DNA of 41,818 bases from an uncultured Prevotellaceae bacterium (GTDB lineage Bacteria > Bacteroidota > Bacteroidia > Bacteroidales > Bacteroidaceae). The translations under genes were made by a program, and so were the position numbers. The notes under the pieces are model-generated. The model did not search any database. It was not told the origin of the DNA and saw only the letters and a list, made by a program, of their open reading frames with translations. This document shows positions 9,781 through 17,746 of the stretch, piece after piece (positions within the stretch are counted from its first letter, which is position 1; each line of letters starts with the position of its first letter). The DNA lies in assembly GCA_902792855.1 (NCBI GenBank), contig CADBBP010000074.1, positions 1-41,818 of the forward strand, given 5' to 3'.

Positions 9781-9847
9781 TCGCCCAAGGCAGTCCTTTT
9801 CGCCACGCGGCGGCGCATACCGTCCACGTCGAGGATGCCTTGGGCGA
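9781..9847. other. Long inverted repeat between convergent gene ends
   Basis: A perfect 12-base inverted repeat (TCGCCCAAGGCA at 9781-9792, TGCCTTGGGCGA at 9836-9847) extends inward after one bulged base by TCCT/AGGA (9794-9797/9832-9835). Inside is a small hairpin CGCC-ACGC-GGCG (9801-9812). It starts 6 bases after the CotH stop and ends 40 bases before the sigma operon stop. No U-run follows on either strand, so it is not a classical terminator. A structured 3' end for one or both transcripts is the likeliest role. Confidence 0.6.
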
Positions 9848-9887
9848 TGCTGTCGGCTGGGATGTCTTTGGTGACTTGGGAATCTGC

Positions 9888-11165
9888 TTATTCCTTCAGA
9901 TGGAGGCGCAGGCCGAACTCGATGGAGGGCGCGCAGGGATGCTCCTTGTAATAGTGCTCGAAAGAGGTGCCGTCATCGAAATAATAGCCCATGGATGGCT
10001 CGAGATAGAGGCCGAAGTGGGGCGAGAGGGCGTATTCTGCCCCTGCGGCACCTTCCACCGAGAATTGCCAGGGCTGCTCGTTGATGCATTTCTCCACCTT
10101 TGCCGAACCGGAGAGGTAGAGTTGGAAATGGTTTGTGGACCATAATTTCCACGACAAGCCCAAGGGGATGCCAAGGTAATGAAGATGCTGGTCGCTGCTG
10201 CTTGTAAACATGGAGCGTGTGACGCTGAACTCCGTGCGAAGATAGGTGTAGGATATGCCGCTCAACAAACTCAGACGCTCGCCCAACTTGTATTCCACAC
10301 TCGCACCAATGCGCATGGGGGGATGGTGCTTCTCCACTTGCTTGGATTCCGATGTTTCAATGAAAGGGTTGTTTGCGTCTAAGGAATAGAAGTTGGCTTT
10401 ATTCGTTGCAACCAAGTAAACGGTGACGTCCTCACCACGATTGGGGGAAGACACCGCCAGCAAGCCGTCGGAGGCGTTCAGGCCTATAGACCATTTCCCT
10501 CTATGGGAAGACGGGGTGGACGGCGGCATGTATGGCTTGGTTGGTTGGGTACGGGGACTGTCCTGTGGCTTTGCCTTCGGACTGTCGGATGAGGACGGTG
10601 AGGCGGGAGGGGTGCTTGCCTCGGCATCCTCTGCGTGCGGTGTGGCCTCGGCCAACTGCTCCACCATGGGAGAGGTGGGCTCGGTCAACTGCTCCACCAC
10701 GGGAGAGGTGGGCTCGTTGTTTTCCTTGGCCTCTACCGTTTGCACGGTCTCGCTGTTCTTCCCACGCTTCACGGTTTTGCCGAATGCCATGTTCTTCTCG
10801 GTTGCCATGCTTTCCCCATGCTTGTTGTTGGGCACGTCTTCCCAGGCTTCCTCGTTCCTGTCGGCATCGTCGGCAGGTTTTGCGTTCTCTGTCTCCTGTG
10901 TGGCCTTCTCGTTTCCTGGCCGTGGGGAGGTGACGGCTGTCAGGGGAGGTTCGGTGGTGTTGGGTTGGTGCAGGGTGAACCATCCCACAAGCAGGAGGAT
11001 GGTGGCTGCGGCTGCCCAAGCCCAGTATCTCCGTGAGGAGGGGCGGACGACTGTTTCGGGAGCAAGGCCCATCTGTTCGCTGATGCCTTCCCACAGTCCG
11101 GAGGGGGGAGCCTTGCGGTGACCCTCCAATTTGTTTCTCATCTCTTCTTTCCAACTCTCTTTCAT
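9888..11165 (-). CDS. Anti-sigma-like protein fused to outer-membrane beta-barrel
   Basis: 425-residue protein encoded directly after an ECF sigma factor, with ATGA overlap (11162-11165). The N-terminus (1-46) is a short cytoplasmic segment with KLEGHRKAPPSGLWEGI, of the type seen in Bacteroidetes partners of ECF sigma factors. One membrane helix follows (about 47-65, WAWAAAATILLLVGWFTL). Residues 66-223 form a low-complexity linker rich in Pro, Glu, Ser and Thr, including an 11-residue duplication (EPTSPVVEQLT/EPTSPMVEQLA). The rest (224-425) has alternating beta-strand patterns (MRIGASVEYKLGERLSLLSGI, HYLGIPLGLSWKLW, FGLYLEPSMGYYF) like small porin-type barrels. The inferred role is to bind and hold the sigma factor and release it on an envelope signal. 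Topology and partner binding are inference. The 5' pairing and the domains are visible. Confidence 0.8.
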   Translation of the reverse strand: MKESWKEEMRNKLEGHRKAPPSGLWEGISEQMGLAPETVVRPSSRRYWAWAAAATILLLVGWFTLHQPNTTEPPLTAVTSPRPGNEKATQETENAKPADDADRNEEAWEDVPNNKHGESMATEKNMAFGKTVKRGKNSETVQTVEAKENNEPTSPVVEQLTEPTSPMVEQLAEATPHAEDAEASTPPASPSSSDSPKAKPQDSPRTQPTKPYMPPSTPSSHRGKWSIGLNASDGLLAVSSPNRGEDVTVYLVATNKANFYSLDANNPFIETSESKQVEKHHPPMRIGASVEYKLGERLSLLSGISYTYLRTEFSVTRSMFTSSSDQHLHYLGIPLGLSWKLWSTNHFQLYLSGSAKVEKCINEQPWQFSVEGAAGAEYALSPHFGLYLEPSMGYYFDDGTSFEHYYKEHPCAPSIEFGLRLHLKE

Positions 11166-11701
11166 CGCTTCCCGTTGATTATTTCCTTGATTCGTTTTGC
11201 CAACAACCGTTTTGCATGGTGGAGCTGCGTGGCCGACGTGCTCTCCTTGATGCCTAATAGTTCGCCTATCTTGCGGTGGGGGTATCCCTCGAAGACGTAG
11301 AGGTTTAATACTGTGCGATAGCCGTCGGGAAGTTCGCTCACCAAACGGTGAAGCTCTTCCGGCGAGACAAGTTCAGTGGCAGGGGACTCGTCGGGCAGGT
11401 CTGGCATCGCCACATCGTGCTCCACAAAAAGCATGCGCTTGCGATTTCTTAGGAAGCCAAGCGCCTCGTTGGCCACAATCTTCGACATCCAACCCTTGAA
11501 ACTCGCCTCGCCGCGATATTCCATCGAGGGGATGGACGTGAAGATTTTCACGAAACTGTTTTGAAGCACGTCTTTCGCGTCGCTCTCAGTGGGAACATAA
11601 CGATAGCAGACCGATGAGAGCTCTTCTACATAGGTGTCGTAGAGTTGTCTCATCGCTCCTCGGTCTTGCTTACGTATGCGCTCAACGAGATTATCGACCA
11701 T
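11162..11701 (-). CDS. ECF-type RNA polymerase sigma factor
   Basis: 179-residue group 4 sigma-70 factor. Region 2 is clear (AMRQLYDTYVEEL, DVLQNSFVKIF, FKGWMSKIVANEALGFLRNRKR), including the -10-recognition and core-binding segment. Region 4 follows as LPDGYRTVLNLYVFEGYPHRKIGELLGI with the helix-turn-helix and SATQLHHAKRLLAKRI. No extra domains are present. Its stop overlaps the start of the anti-sigma/beta-barrel gene by four bases, so the two are translationally coupled. It would direct polymerase to a small regulon, probably including its own promoter. The target genes are unknown. Confidence 0.95.
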   Translation of the reverse strand: MVDNLVERIRKQDRGAMRQLYDTYVEELSSVCYRYVPTESDAKDVLQNSFVKIFTSIPSMEYRGEASFKGWMSKIVANEALGFLRNRKRMLFVEHDVAMPDLPDESPATELVSPEELHRLVSELPDGYRTVLNLYVFEGYPHRKIGELLGIKESTSATQLHHAKRLLAKRIKEIINGKR

Positions 11702-11728
11702 TGCTCATTCTGGAATGCTTTATTTTAT

Positions 11729-11747
11729 AATTGCAAAATTCGCAATT
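11729..11747 (-). promoter_or_regulatory. Inverted repeat around a weak promoter box upstream of the sigma gene
   Basis: AATTGC at 11729-11734 and GCAATT at 11742-11747 flank a minus-strand GAATTTTG (one mismatch to TAnnTTTG), 28 bases before the sigma factor start. It could be an operator or part of an autoregulated promoter. No matching -33 box is seen. Confidence 0.3.
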
Positions 11748-11902
11748 CTTGCATGAAACACATTCCTTTTAAGGTTCTTTAACACTCGGAGGGGAGATAA
11801 TGGCGTTGCCAAATTACGTTCCCTCTCTCTCGTTTTGGCCAAAGTGTCATTTTCATAGGACGAAAAATCCGAGGTGTGTTTAAGAAGGAAGTAATACTGA
11901 AA

Positions 11903-11938
11903 TAGAAAAAAACTCCCTCCGCACTGGACGGAGGGAGT
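11903..11938 (-). terminator. Rho-independent terminator of the M16 protease gene
   Basis: Perfect 10-base stem ACTCCCTCCG/CGGAGGGAGT (11912-11921/11929-11938) with a 7-base loop, starting 9 bases after the protease stop codon. On the minus strand it is followed by a run of seven T and a further T-rich stretch, as expected for an intrinsic terminator. Confidence 0.92.
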
Positions 11939-11946
11939 GTCATGGG

Positions 11947-14865
11947 TTATTTCCTAAACAAGTCCTTTTCCTTGAGAAACACCACTTTGCCGTATTTCTC
12001 CAATTCCTTGAGGTTGAGTTTCTTCTTACTGCCTACGATGCCTAAGACGCGGTGGGAGGCATTGCCTTTAATATTTCGCTCATAATACTTGCCAAGGTCT
12101 GCCATCGTCGTTCCTTGGTAAAGTTCCACCAGTCCCTTCCGGCTGTCGCTTTGGTAGCCGTTGCGTTGTGAAATGGCTATCGTTGAGCCAATTTCACGGA
12201 AGGAGGGGAATTCGTTGTACACCTCGTTGATGCAGTTCTGTCGTGCTATGTCGAAATGGTTCTGTATCATGGGCATGTCGTGCAAGAGTGAGTCCACCAA
12301 GGCAATGGCGCTCATTGTCTTGTCGCCCTGTGTCCCCACATAACTGATAAGTCCCATGGGTGATTTTGGATTGCGAAGGCGTGGGCGTGTCATGAGTACG
12401 CTGCTTGTGGAGTAGGCCATCGAGCGGAACTCGCGCACCTCCTGGAACAGCACCGACGACATGCTGCCACCGAAATACTCCTCCATCAGGAAGGCCGGCA
12501 CACGGTCGGCCAAGGTGGGTGTGGCTGGCAGTTGGTCGTAGGTGAAGAAGAGCGTCTGGCGCGCCTTTGGCATGTCGAAGACATAGACCACAGGACTGTC
12601 GTAGGCAATGGGTGTGGGGCTGTAGTCTATATATGCTTTGCTGCTTCGCTCCACAGGCAGGGTGCTGCGCACCACGCCCTCCACCTCGCCGATGTCGAGT
12701 GTGCCGCTGTAAACAATGTCGCAAGCACTCTCCTTGACGGCGTCAAAGGCCGACAGCAGGTCTTCGCCCGAGAGTTTCTTCACCTCCTTGTACGTCAGGC
12801 GGTGTAGCGACGGGGATTGGTCGCCTGTGGACACTTTCTGAAACATGGCCTTCATCACGTCGGTGTTTTCCTCGGTCAAGGATTTCTCCTCGGCTTTCAC
12901 CATGTCTTTGACGTTTTTCAGGGCCTTCTCGTTGCTCTTCATGTGTTGGAGAAAATGCCTCACCAATTTCATCGTTTCCGCGAAATTCTTGTCAATACCC
13001 GTCACGGTGAGCGTGATGTTGTTGTTGGAACATTCCATCGACATCTCTGCTCCGAGGAAGTCAAAGGCGGTGCCTAATTGCTGGCGGGTGAGTGAGTCGG
13101 TGCCTATGTTGTTGACCAGGCTGGAGGCCCATTCAAGTCGTGGGTCTGCCCGTAAACCGCGGTTGTAAATCACCGTAAGTTCAAACAGGTCGTTCAAGTG
13201 ATTTTTCACCGCGTAGAGTTTCGCTTGTCCGCCCAAGGCAATGGAGGTGGCGTCGTGTTCGAAGTCGAGGAGGCGAGGGGAGGCCTCCTTCACCGGAAGG
13301 GTGGCAAGGCGCTTGGCATACGCCGACTCCACACCTTTGTTCTTGGGCACCACGGGGGTGTAGCCCGGCTGCGACACCTTGTCCTTGGGCGGGCTGCCGT
13401 ATTTCTTCTTGAACCTCACGAAGGGAGCTTCGAGATAGCGCTTGGAGGCGGCTGCCACTTCATCGCGTGTCACCTTTTCGATGGCGTTCACCTTGTCCAT
13501 GTACTCGCGCCAGCTATGACCGCTGCTCATCGTCATCACCATCTGCATGAAACGCTTGTCAATCGTTTCCAGTTCTTGCATCGCCTCGTGGCGTACCTTC
13601 TGTTTCTGTGCAACAAACGCCTCGTCGCTGAAGTCGCCGTTGGTGATGTGGCGGATTTCTTCCATGCAGGCTGCCTCGGCCTTCTCACTCTTTGAGAACA
13701 GGTTGGGGACGAGCAGCATCAGCGTGACGCCGGCATCGTTGAGTGCGGTGGGCGTGATGAGTGCCACCATCACCGCTCCTTCGTTGACAAGCGAGTCCAG
13801 GCGGCCGGCATTGCCGTTGGAGAGTAGTTTGGTGGCTATGGTGAGGGCGTTGGCGTCTTTCTCATAGTCGGTGCAGGATTTGAACACCAAGGCCTCCATG
13901 CTGACAAGGGGAACGGGCAAGGTCACCGGTATGGTGCGCACCTCTTGGATGTCGGGCAGTGGCGAGGGGACACGGGTGGGTTTCACGCCACGAGGGATGC
14001 GGCCGAATGTGCGCTCAAGCAGCGGCATGATGCTGTCGGCGGAGAAGTCCCCAGTGAGCACCAACCCCATGTTGCTTGCTACATAGTATTTCTCGTAGAA
14101 AGCCTTCATCTCGGAGAGGCGGGGGTTCTTCAAGTTCTCCGTGCTGCCGATGATTGGGTAAGCGTAGGCGTTGGTGCCAAACAACTCTTCGAAGCACTTG
14201 TTGCGGATTTGGCTGGCTATGTCGTCATCGCCCATGTTCTTCTCTTCATACACGGTCTCCAGTTCTCCTTGGAACATGCGGAAAACGGGGTTGAGAAGGC
14301 GGTCGCTGTTCAGGATGCACCAATGCTCCAAGTAGGTGGGGGTGAACATGTTGTGGTAGAAAGTGAAGTCGTAGGACGTGCCGGCGTTCAACTTGCTGCC
14401 ACCATAGCGCGAGATGAGGTTGCTGAACTCGTTGGGGATGGCGTATTCGCCCGCCTTCTGGCTGAGACGGTTGATGTCTTTCTGAATGGCGCTGCGGGCT
14501 GCGTCGTCTTGCGTGGCGGCGAGACGGTCGTAGCAGGCGGCAATGGAGTCGAGCCAAGGTTTCTCACTGGCGTAGTCGGTGGTGCCGATTTCCTCCGTGC
14601 CCTTGAACATGATGTGCTCGAAATAGTGGGCAATGCCTGTGTTGGGGCAGTCTTTCGCACCGGCGTGCACCACCACGGCTCCGTAAATCTTGGGCTGAGA
14701 ATGGTCTTCGTTGAGCCATACGGTCATGCCGTTGCTCAAGGTGTGCTCGCTCACTTCCAACGCACGGGGGAGTTGGGATGACATCGGGAGGGACAGCGCC
14801 AACAGCAATGTCAGCATCCATGTCCTTGCGTGTGATTTTCTTCTCATAGTGGCATTCGTTTGCAT
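11947..14865 (-). CDS. Exported double-domain M16 zinc metallopeptidase
   Basis: Zinc protease of the M16 (pitrilysin/insulinase) family, a two-half clam-shell enzyme that degrades peptides, here in the periplasm. The inverted zinc motif HYFEH lies at residues 80-84 (numbered from 14865), with the distal Glu region in ETVYEEKNMGDDD. The second half (from about residue 520) lacks a zinc motif, as is normal for these fusions, and keeps the substrate-contact patterns near the end (YSTSSVL, GLISYVGTQGD). A signal peptide is clear (TWMLTLLLALSLPMSSQ). The -7 box at 14874-14881 leaves almost no leader before ATG 14865. The in-frame ATG at 14847 (MRRKSHARTW...) gives a better signal peptide and leader and may be the real start. 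The gene has its own promoter and terminator. Confidence 0.93.
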   Translation of the reverse strand: MQTNATMRRKSHARTWMLTLLLALSLPMSSQLPRALEVSEHTLSNGMTVWLNEDHSQPKIYGAVVVHAGAKDCPNTGIAHYFEHIMFKGTEEIGTTDYASEKPWLDSIAACYDRLAATQDDAARSAIQKDINRLSQKAGEYAIPNEFSNLISRYGGSKLNAGTSYDFTFYHNMFTPTYLEHWCILNSDRLLNPVFRMFQGELETVYEEKNMGDDDIASQIRNKCFEELFGTNAYAYPIIGSTENLKNPRLSEMKAFYEKYYVASNMGLVLTGDFSADSIMPLLERTFGRIPRGVKPTRVPSPLPDIQEVRTIPVTLPVPLVSMEALVFKSCTDYEKDANALTIATKLLSNGNAGRLDSLVNEGAVMVALITPTALNDAGVTLMLLVPNLFSKSEKAEAACMEEIRHITNGDFSDEAFVAQKQKVRHEAMQELETIDKRFMQMVMTMSSGHSWREYMDKVNAIEKVTRDEVAAASKRYLEAPFVRFKKKYGSPPKDKVSQPGYTPVVPKNKGVESAYAKRLATLPVKEASPRLLDFEHDATSIALGGQAKLYAVKNHLNDLFELTVIYNRGLRADPRLEWASSLVNNIGTDSLTRQQLGTAFDFLGAEMSMECSNNNITLTVTGIDKNFAETMKLVRHFLQHMKSNEKALKNVKDMVKAEEKSLTEENTDVMKAMFQKVSTGDQSPSLHRLTYKEVKKLSGEDLLSAFDAVKESACDIVYSGTLDIGEVEGVVRSTLPVERSSKAYIDYSPTPIAYDSPVVYVFDMPKARQTLFFTYDQLPATPTLADRVPAFLMEEYFGGSMSSVLFQEVREFRSMAYSTSSVLMTRPRLRNPKSPMGLISYVGTQGDKTMSAIALVDSLLHDMPMIQNHFDIARQNCINEVYNEFPSFREIGSTIAISQRNGYQSDSRKGLVELYQGTTMADLGKYYERNIKGNASHRVLGIVGSKKKLNLKELEKYGKVVFLKEKDLFRK

Positions 14866-14873
14866 TGATGCTG

Positions 14874-14906
14874 CAAAGTTAATACTTTTTAGTCCAATTC
14901 GTGAAA
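14874..14906 (-). promoter_or_regulatory. Promoter for the M16 protease gene
   Basis: On the minus strand, TAACTTTG (14881-14874) matches the TAnnTTTG -7 box. A TTTC (14906-14903) lies 21 bases upstream where TTTG would be expected. Transcription should start near 14869, which favours translation from ATG 14847. Confidence 0.6.
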
Positions 14907-14973
14907 TTTCGTGTTGAAAAAAAATTGCAGAAGAATTACGCTACACCCATCAAACGTTAATCTTTCATAATCG

Positions 14974-15005
14974 TGTGCCTTGTTTGTGAAAATTGCTTAC
15001 CTTTG
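14974..15005 (+). promoter_or_regulatory. Promoter for the exported protein gene at 15034
   Basis: TACCTTTG at 14998-15005 is a full match to the -7 box, with a weak TGTG at 14974-14977 at the -33 spacing. It lies downstream of the earliest in-frame ATG (14980), so translation must begin at the next one, 15034. Confidence 0.65.
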
Positions 15006-15033
15006 CTGCCTGAAACATAAAAACGCATTCAGA

Positions 15034-16449
15034 ATGAAGAAAATCTACACCTTGTTGCTGGCCATCATGGCCATGGGGAGTGCAGCATTTGCACAGACCG
15101 ACGGATACAACCGGCTGAAGAATGCAGGCTCCGGGCATGTCGCCAACTTTGAAAGCAGTTATTCGTTTGCTCCCAACGCCACCATGGAGGAGGCAGCATC
15201 ACTGCCGGGGACCGTAGCGTGGATGGCTTTCGAAGACGATGTCGTGACAAATCTCAGGGCGCAAAATGTGGACCTCGTCAATGTGGTCATACCTACATTG
15301 AAAGCTATGATTCCCACCATCATCGATGAGCCCACCTTCACTGCACTCAAGGACTCCGTCATCGACATGGCCAACACCTTCATGGGAAAGACCATGGCCA
15401 CCGTCCTTGTGGGTGCCGTGAGGAGATACACCTACGACAACTTCCTCACCTATGTGGACGAGATGGACACCAAACTCTACTATAAAAAGGTGGATGGTGG
15501 CTACCAACTCTATATGAACGCTCCCAAGTTCCCACTCGACGCCGGCGACCTCACCTCATACGTCACGGGAAAAGTCAACGGTTACCTCTCGCTTTATTAC
15601 GGCACCATGGAGGAACTGGCCAAACAATACTTGGTGGGAAGGGAGAGCATGTTGCCCATGGTCAACAGTTTCGTGGAGCATTTCAGGTTTGGAGAAACCT
15701 ACTACCTCACAGAGCAGCAAGACCCAACCTACGGACCGCAGTTCGGCTTCGCCAACTCCCTCGACATTGAAAGCCAGGGCAATGCTGCCGTGTGGACCTT
15801 TGAGACGTTGGACAATGAAACCAACTTCTTCGGCCCGAAGGGTGCGTTCCAGGGTGACAATGGCAAATGGTACGCCCCCTTTGCCGCCGACTTCTCCATC
15901 ACACTGCCCAAAGGTGTCACTGCATGGTATGTCACCAACGAGGTGGACCCTGGCAAGTCGCAGATACAAAGGATGAAGGTGCAGGAAGGGAAGGTCATAC
16001 CCCCAATGACCCCCATTATCCTCGAACTCAACGGCCCGGATGCTGCCGACAACAAGATGGTGGTGGGCAAGGATTGGGAAGAGGACGTTCTCGCAGAGGA
16101 CAACGCACTGAGCCTCGCTACGGACACCCTCGGCTTCCTGCTCGGCAAGACACTCCCGGCTCCCGACGCACACTATTATGTCTTTGGCCTTAAAGACGGG
16201 AAATTGGCCCTTGTGCAGAGCGAGCAGACATTCCTCAACCCCAACGAGCCATACTTCTACCTCGACGACGCCCGCATGGAGAAAAACGTTTCCGGATGCC
16301 TCGTCTTGGAAGACAATGTGGACGCCATCAACACCATCCTCGCCGGCAAACCAGCAAGCGGTGTGTATTACGACCTCCAAGGCCGTCCCGTGGAGCATCC
16401 CACCAAGGGCATATACATCATCAACGGCAAAAAGGTGGTGCTGAAATAA
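15034..16449 (+). CDS. Exported protein of unknown function with C-terminal sorting-like tail
   Basis: 471-residue protein starting MKKIYTLLLAIMAMGSAAFAQ, a textbook signal peptide with cleavage after AFA. The start is chosen from the promoter at 14974-15005 and the signal peptide. The body has no catalytic motif I recognise. The last ~25 residues (YYDLQGRPVEHPTKG, then IYIINGKKVVLK) match the short C-terminal tail shared by many otherwise unrelated exported proteins of Prevotella and relatives, resembling type IX secretion sorting signals. The gene stands alone, with a strong hairpin after its stop. It probably acts on the cell surface or outside the cell. The function is unknown. Confidence 0.85.
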   Translation: MKKIYTLLLAIMAMGSAAFAQTDGYNRLKNAGSGHVANFESSYSFAPNATMEEAASLPGTVAWMAFEDDVVTNLRAQNVDLVNVVIPTLKAMIPTIIDEPTFTALKDSVIDMANTFMGKTMATVLVGAVRRYTYDNFLTYVDEMDTKLYYKKVDGGYQLYMNAPKFPLDAGDLTSYVTGKVNGYLSLYYGTMEELAKQYLVGRESMLPMVNSFVEHFRFGETYYLTEQQDPTYGPQFGFANSLDIESQGNAAVWTFETLDNETNFFGPKGAFQGDNGKWYAPFAADFSITLPKGVTAWYVTNEVDPGKSQIQRMKVQEGKVIPPMTPIILELNGPDAADNKMVVGKDWEEDVLAEDNALSLATDTLGFLLGKTLPAPDAHYYVFGLKDGKLALVQSEQTFLNPNEPYFYLDDARMEKNVSGCLVLEDNVDAINTILAGKPASGVYYDLQGRPVEHPTKGIYIINGKKVVLK

Positions 16450-16473
16450 AACAAACAAGGACCATACAAAATA

Positions 16474-16507
16474 TCGGGCGGATGTGCAATGATTGCCATC
16501 CGCCCGA
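16474..16507. terminator. Bidirectional terminator between converging genes
   Basis: 11-base perfect stem TCGGGCGGATG/CATCCGCCCGA (16474-16484/16497-16507). Past one bulged T it continues with GCAA/TTGC closing a TGA loop. It lies between the converging stops at 16449 and 16533. T-rich sequence follows on the minus strand (complement of ACAAAATA), less so on the plus strand, so it probably ends pheS transcription and may serve both genes. Confidence 0.85.
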
Positions 16508-16532
16508 AAATGTTTCTATAACTGTCGTTGCC

Positions 16533-17570
16533 TTAGTTGGCAGCCTCGAACTCGCGCAGGAACCTCACGTCGTTCTCGGAGAACATGCGCAGGTCGCTCA
16601 CGCGGTATTTCAAGTTGGTGATGCGCTCAACGCCCACGCCGAAGGCATAGCCGCTGTAAACGCTGCTGTCGATGCCGCAAAGTTCAAGAACGTTCGGGTC
16701 AACCATTCCGCAACCCAAAATCTCCACCCATCCGGTGTGCTTGCAGAAGCCGCAACCCTCGCCGCCGCAGATGAAGCAAGAGATGTCCATCTCGGCACTT
16801 GGCTCCGTGAAGGGGAAGAAACTGGGACGAAGGCGAATCTTGGTGTCGGCACCGAAGAGCTCGCGGGCGAAGGTGAGCAGCACCTGCTTCAAGTCGGTGA
16901 ACGACACGTTCTTGTCGATATACAATCCCTCAATCTGGTGGAAGAAGCAGTGGGCGCGGGCGGTGATTGCCTCGTTGCGATACACCCTTCCAGGGCAGAT
17001 GACGCGGATGGGAGGCTGGGTGGTGTCCATCACACGGGCCTGCACGGAACTGGTGTGGCTGCGGAGGATGATGTTCTTGGCCACGTCGTCGGGATTTGTC
17101 TCCACGAAGAACGTGTCCTGCATGTCGCGGGCGGGGTGGTCGGCGGCAAAGTTCATCTTCGTGAACACATGGAGGTCGTCCTCCACCTCCGGGCCGTCGG
17201 CAAGGGTGAAGCCCATGCGGGAGAAGATGTCGATAATCTCGTTGGTCACGATGGAGATGGGATGACGTGTGCCAAGTGTGATGGGGTAGGGGGTGCGCGT
17301 CAAGTCCACCGTGTCGTCCACCTGTGATGCACCGGCCAGCGCCTCGCGCAATGCGTTGATGCGCTCGGTGGCCGTCTGTTTCAATTCGTTGATTTTCATA
17401 CCCACCGCGCGCTTCTGGTCGGCGGCAACAGTACGGAAGTCGTTCATCAGCGAGGCTATCTCGCCACGCTTGCTGAGATATTTCAGGCGAAGGGCCTCCA
17501 ATTCCTCTGCATTCGAGGCCGTCAGCTCGTTCACTTCCTGTAGCAGGGCTTCTATCTTCTCTAACAGCAT
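16533..17570 (-). CDS. pheS: Phenylalanine-tRNA ligase alpha subunit
   Basis: Catalytic alpha subunit of the (alpha-beta)2 phenylalanyl-tRNA synthetase, which charges tRNA-Phe in the cytoplasm. It has 345 residues, the usual length. An N-terminal coiled-coil (LLEKIEALLQEVNEL ... LSKRGEIASLM) precedes the class II catalytic core: GTRHPIS, motif 2 RVYRNEAITARAHCFFHQIEGL (residues split here as RVYRNEAITARA and HCFFHQIEGL), the four-Cys stretch CFICGGEGCGFC followed by GWVEILGCGMVDP, and motif 3 GVGVERITNLKY. The beta subunit gene is not adjacent, as is common in Bacteroidetes. It has its own divergent promoter, and a shared terminator follows. Confidence 0.97.
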   Translation of the reverse strand: MLLEKIEALLQEVNELTASNAEELEALRLKYLSKRGEIASLMNDFRTVAADQKRAVGMKINELKQTATERINALREALAGASQVDDTVDLTRTPYPITLGTRHPISIVTNEIIDIFSRMGFTLADGPEVEDDLHVFTKMNFAADHPARDMQDTFFVETNPDDVAKNIILRSHTSSVQARVMDTTQPPIRVICPGRVYRNEAITARAHCFFHQIEGLYIDKNVSFTDLKQVLLTFARELFGADTKIRLRPSFFPFTEPSAEMDISCFICGGEGCGFCKHTGWVEILGCGMVDPNVLELCGIDSSVYSGYAFGVGVERITNLKYRVSDLRMFSENDVRFLREFEAAN

Positions 17571-17658
17571 TTTTTTATTTATTTAATATAAGGTGGGGAA
17601 AACTCCCACACCGTGACTACATGTGCGAGTTGAAGCAAAACACGCTTCAAAATTCATG

Positions 17659-17690
17659 CAAAGGTAATATTTTTCACGCAATAATGGAAA
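17659..17690 (-). promoter_or_regulatory. pheS promoter
   Basis: On the minus strand, TACCTTTG (17666-17659) is a full match to the -7 box. TTTC (17690-17687) sits 20 bases upstream, one base off the -33 consensus. The leader would be about 80 bases, with no leader-peptide or T-box-like structure that I can see. Confidence 0.65.
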
Positions 17691-17708
17691 AATATCGAAA
17701 TAAAGTTG

Positions 17709-17716
17709 TAATTTTG
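17709..17716 (+). promoter_or_regulatory. -7 box upstream of the lipoprotein-murB operon
   Basis: TAATTTTG at 17709-17716 matches TAnnTTTG and lies 30 bases before ATG 17747. No clear -33 TTTG is present at the normal distance. It is back-to-back with the pheS promoter. Confidence 0.55.
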
Positions 17717-17746
17717 CGCGGAATATATCCCTTTTGCGGTATTTAT

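Noticed and set aside
16296-17327. Plus-strand open frame across pheS
   Set aside because: It overlaps the pheS catalytic core and the terminator hairpin; the composition is typical of a complement of a GC-rich gene.
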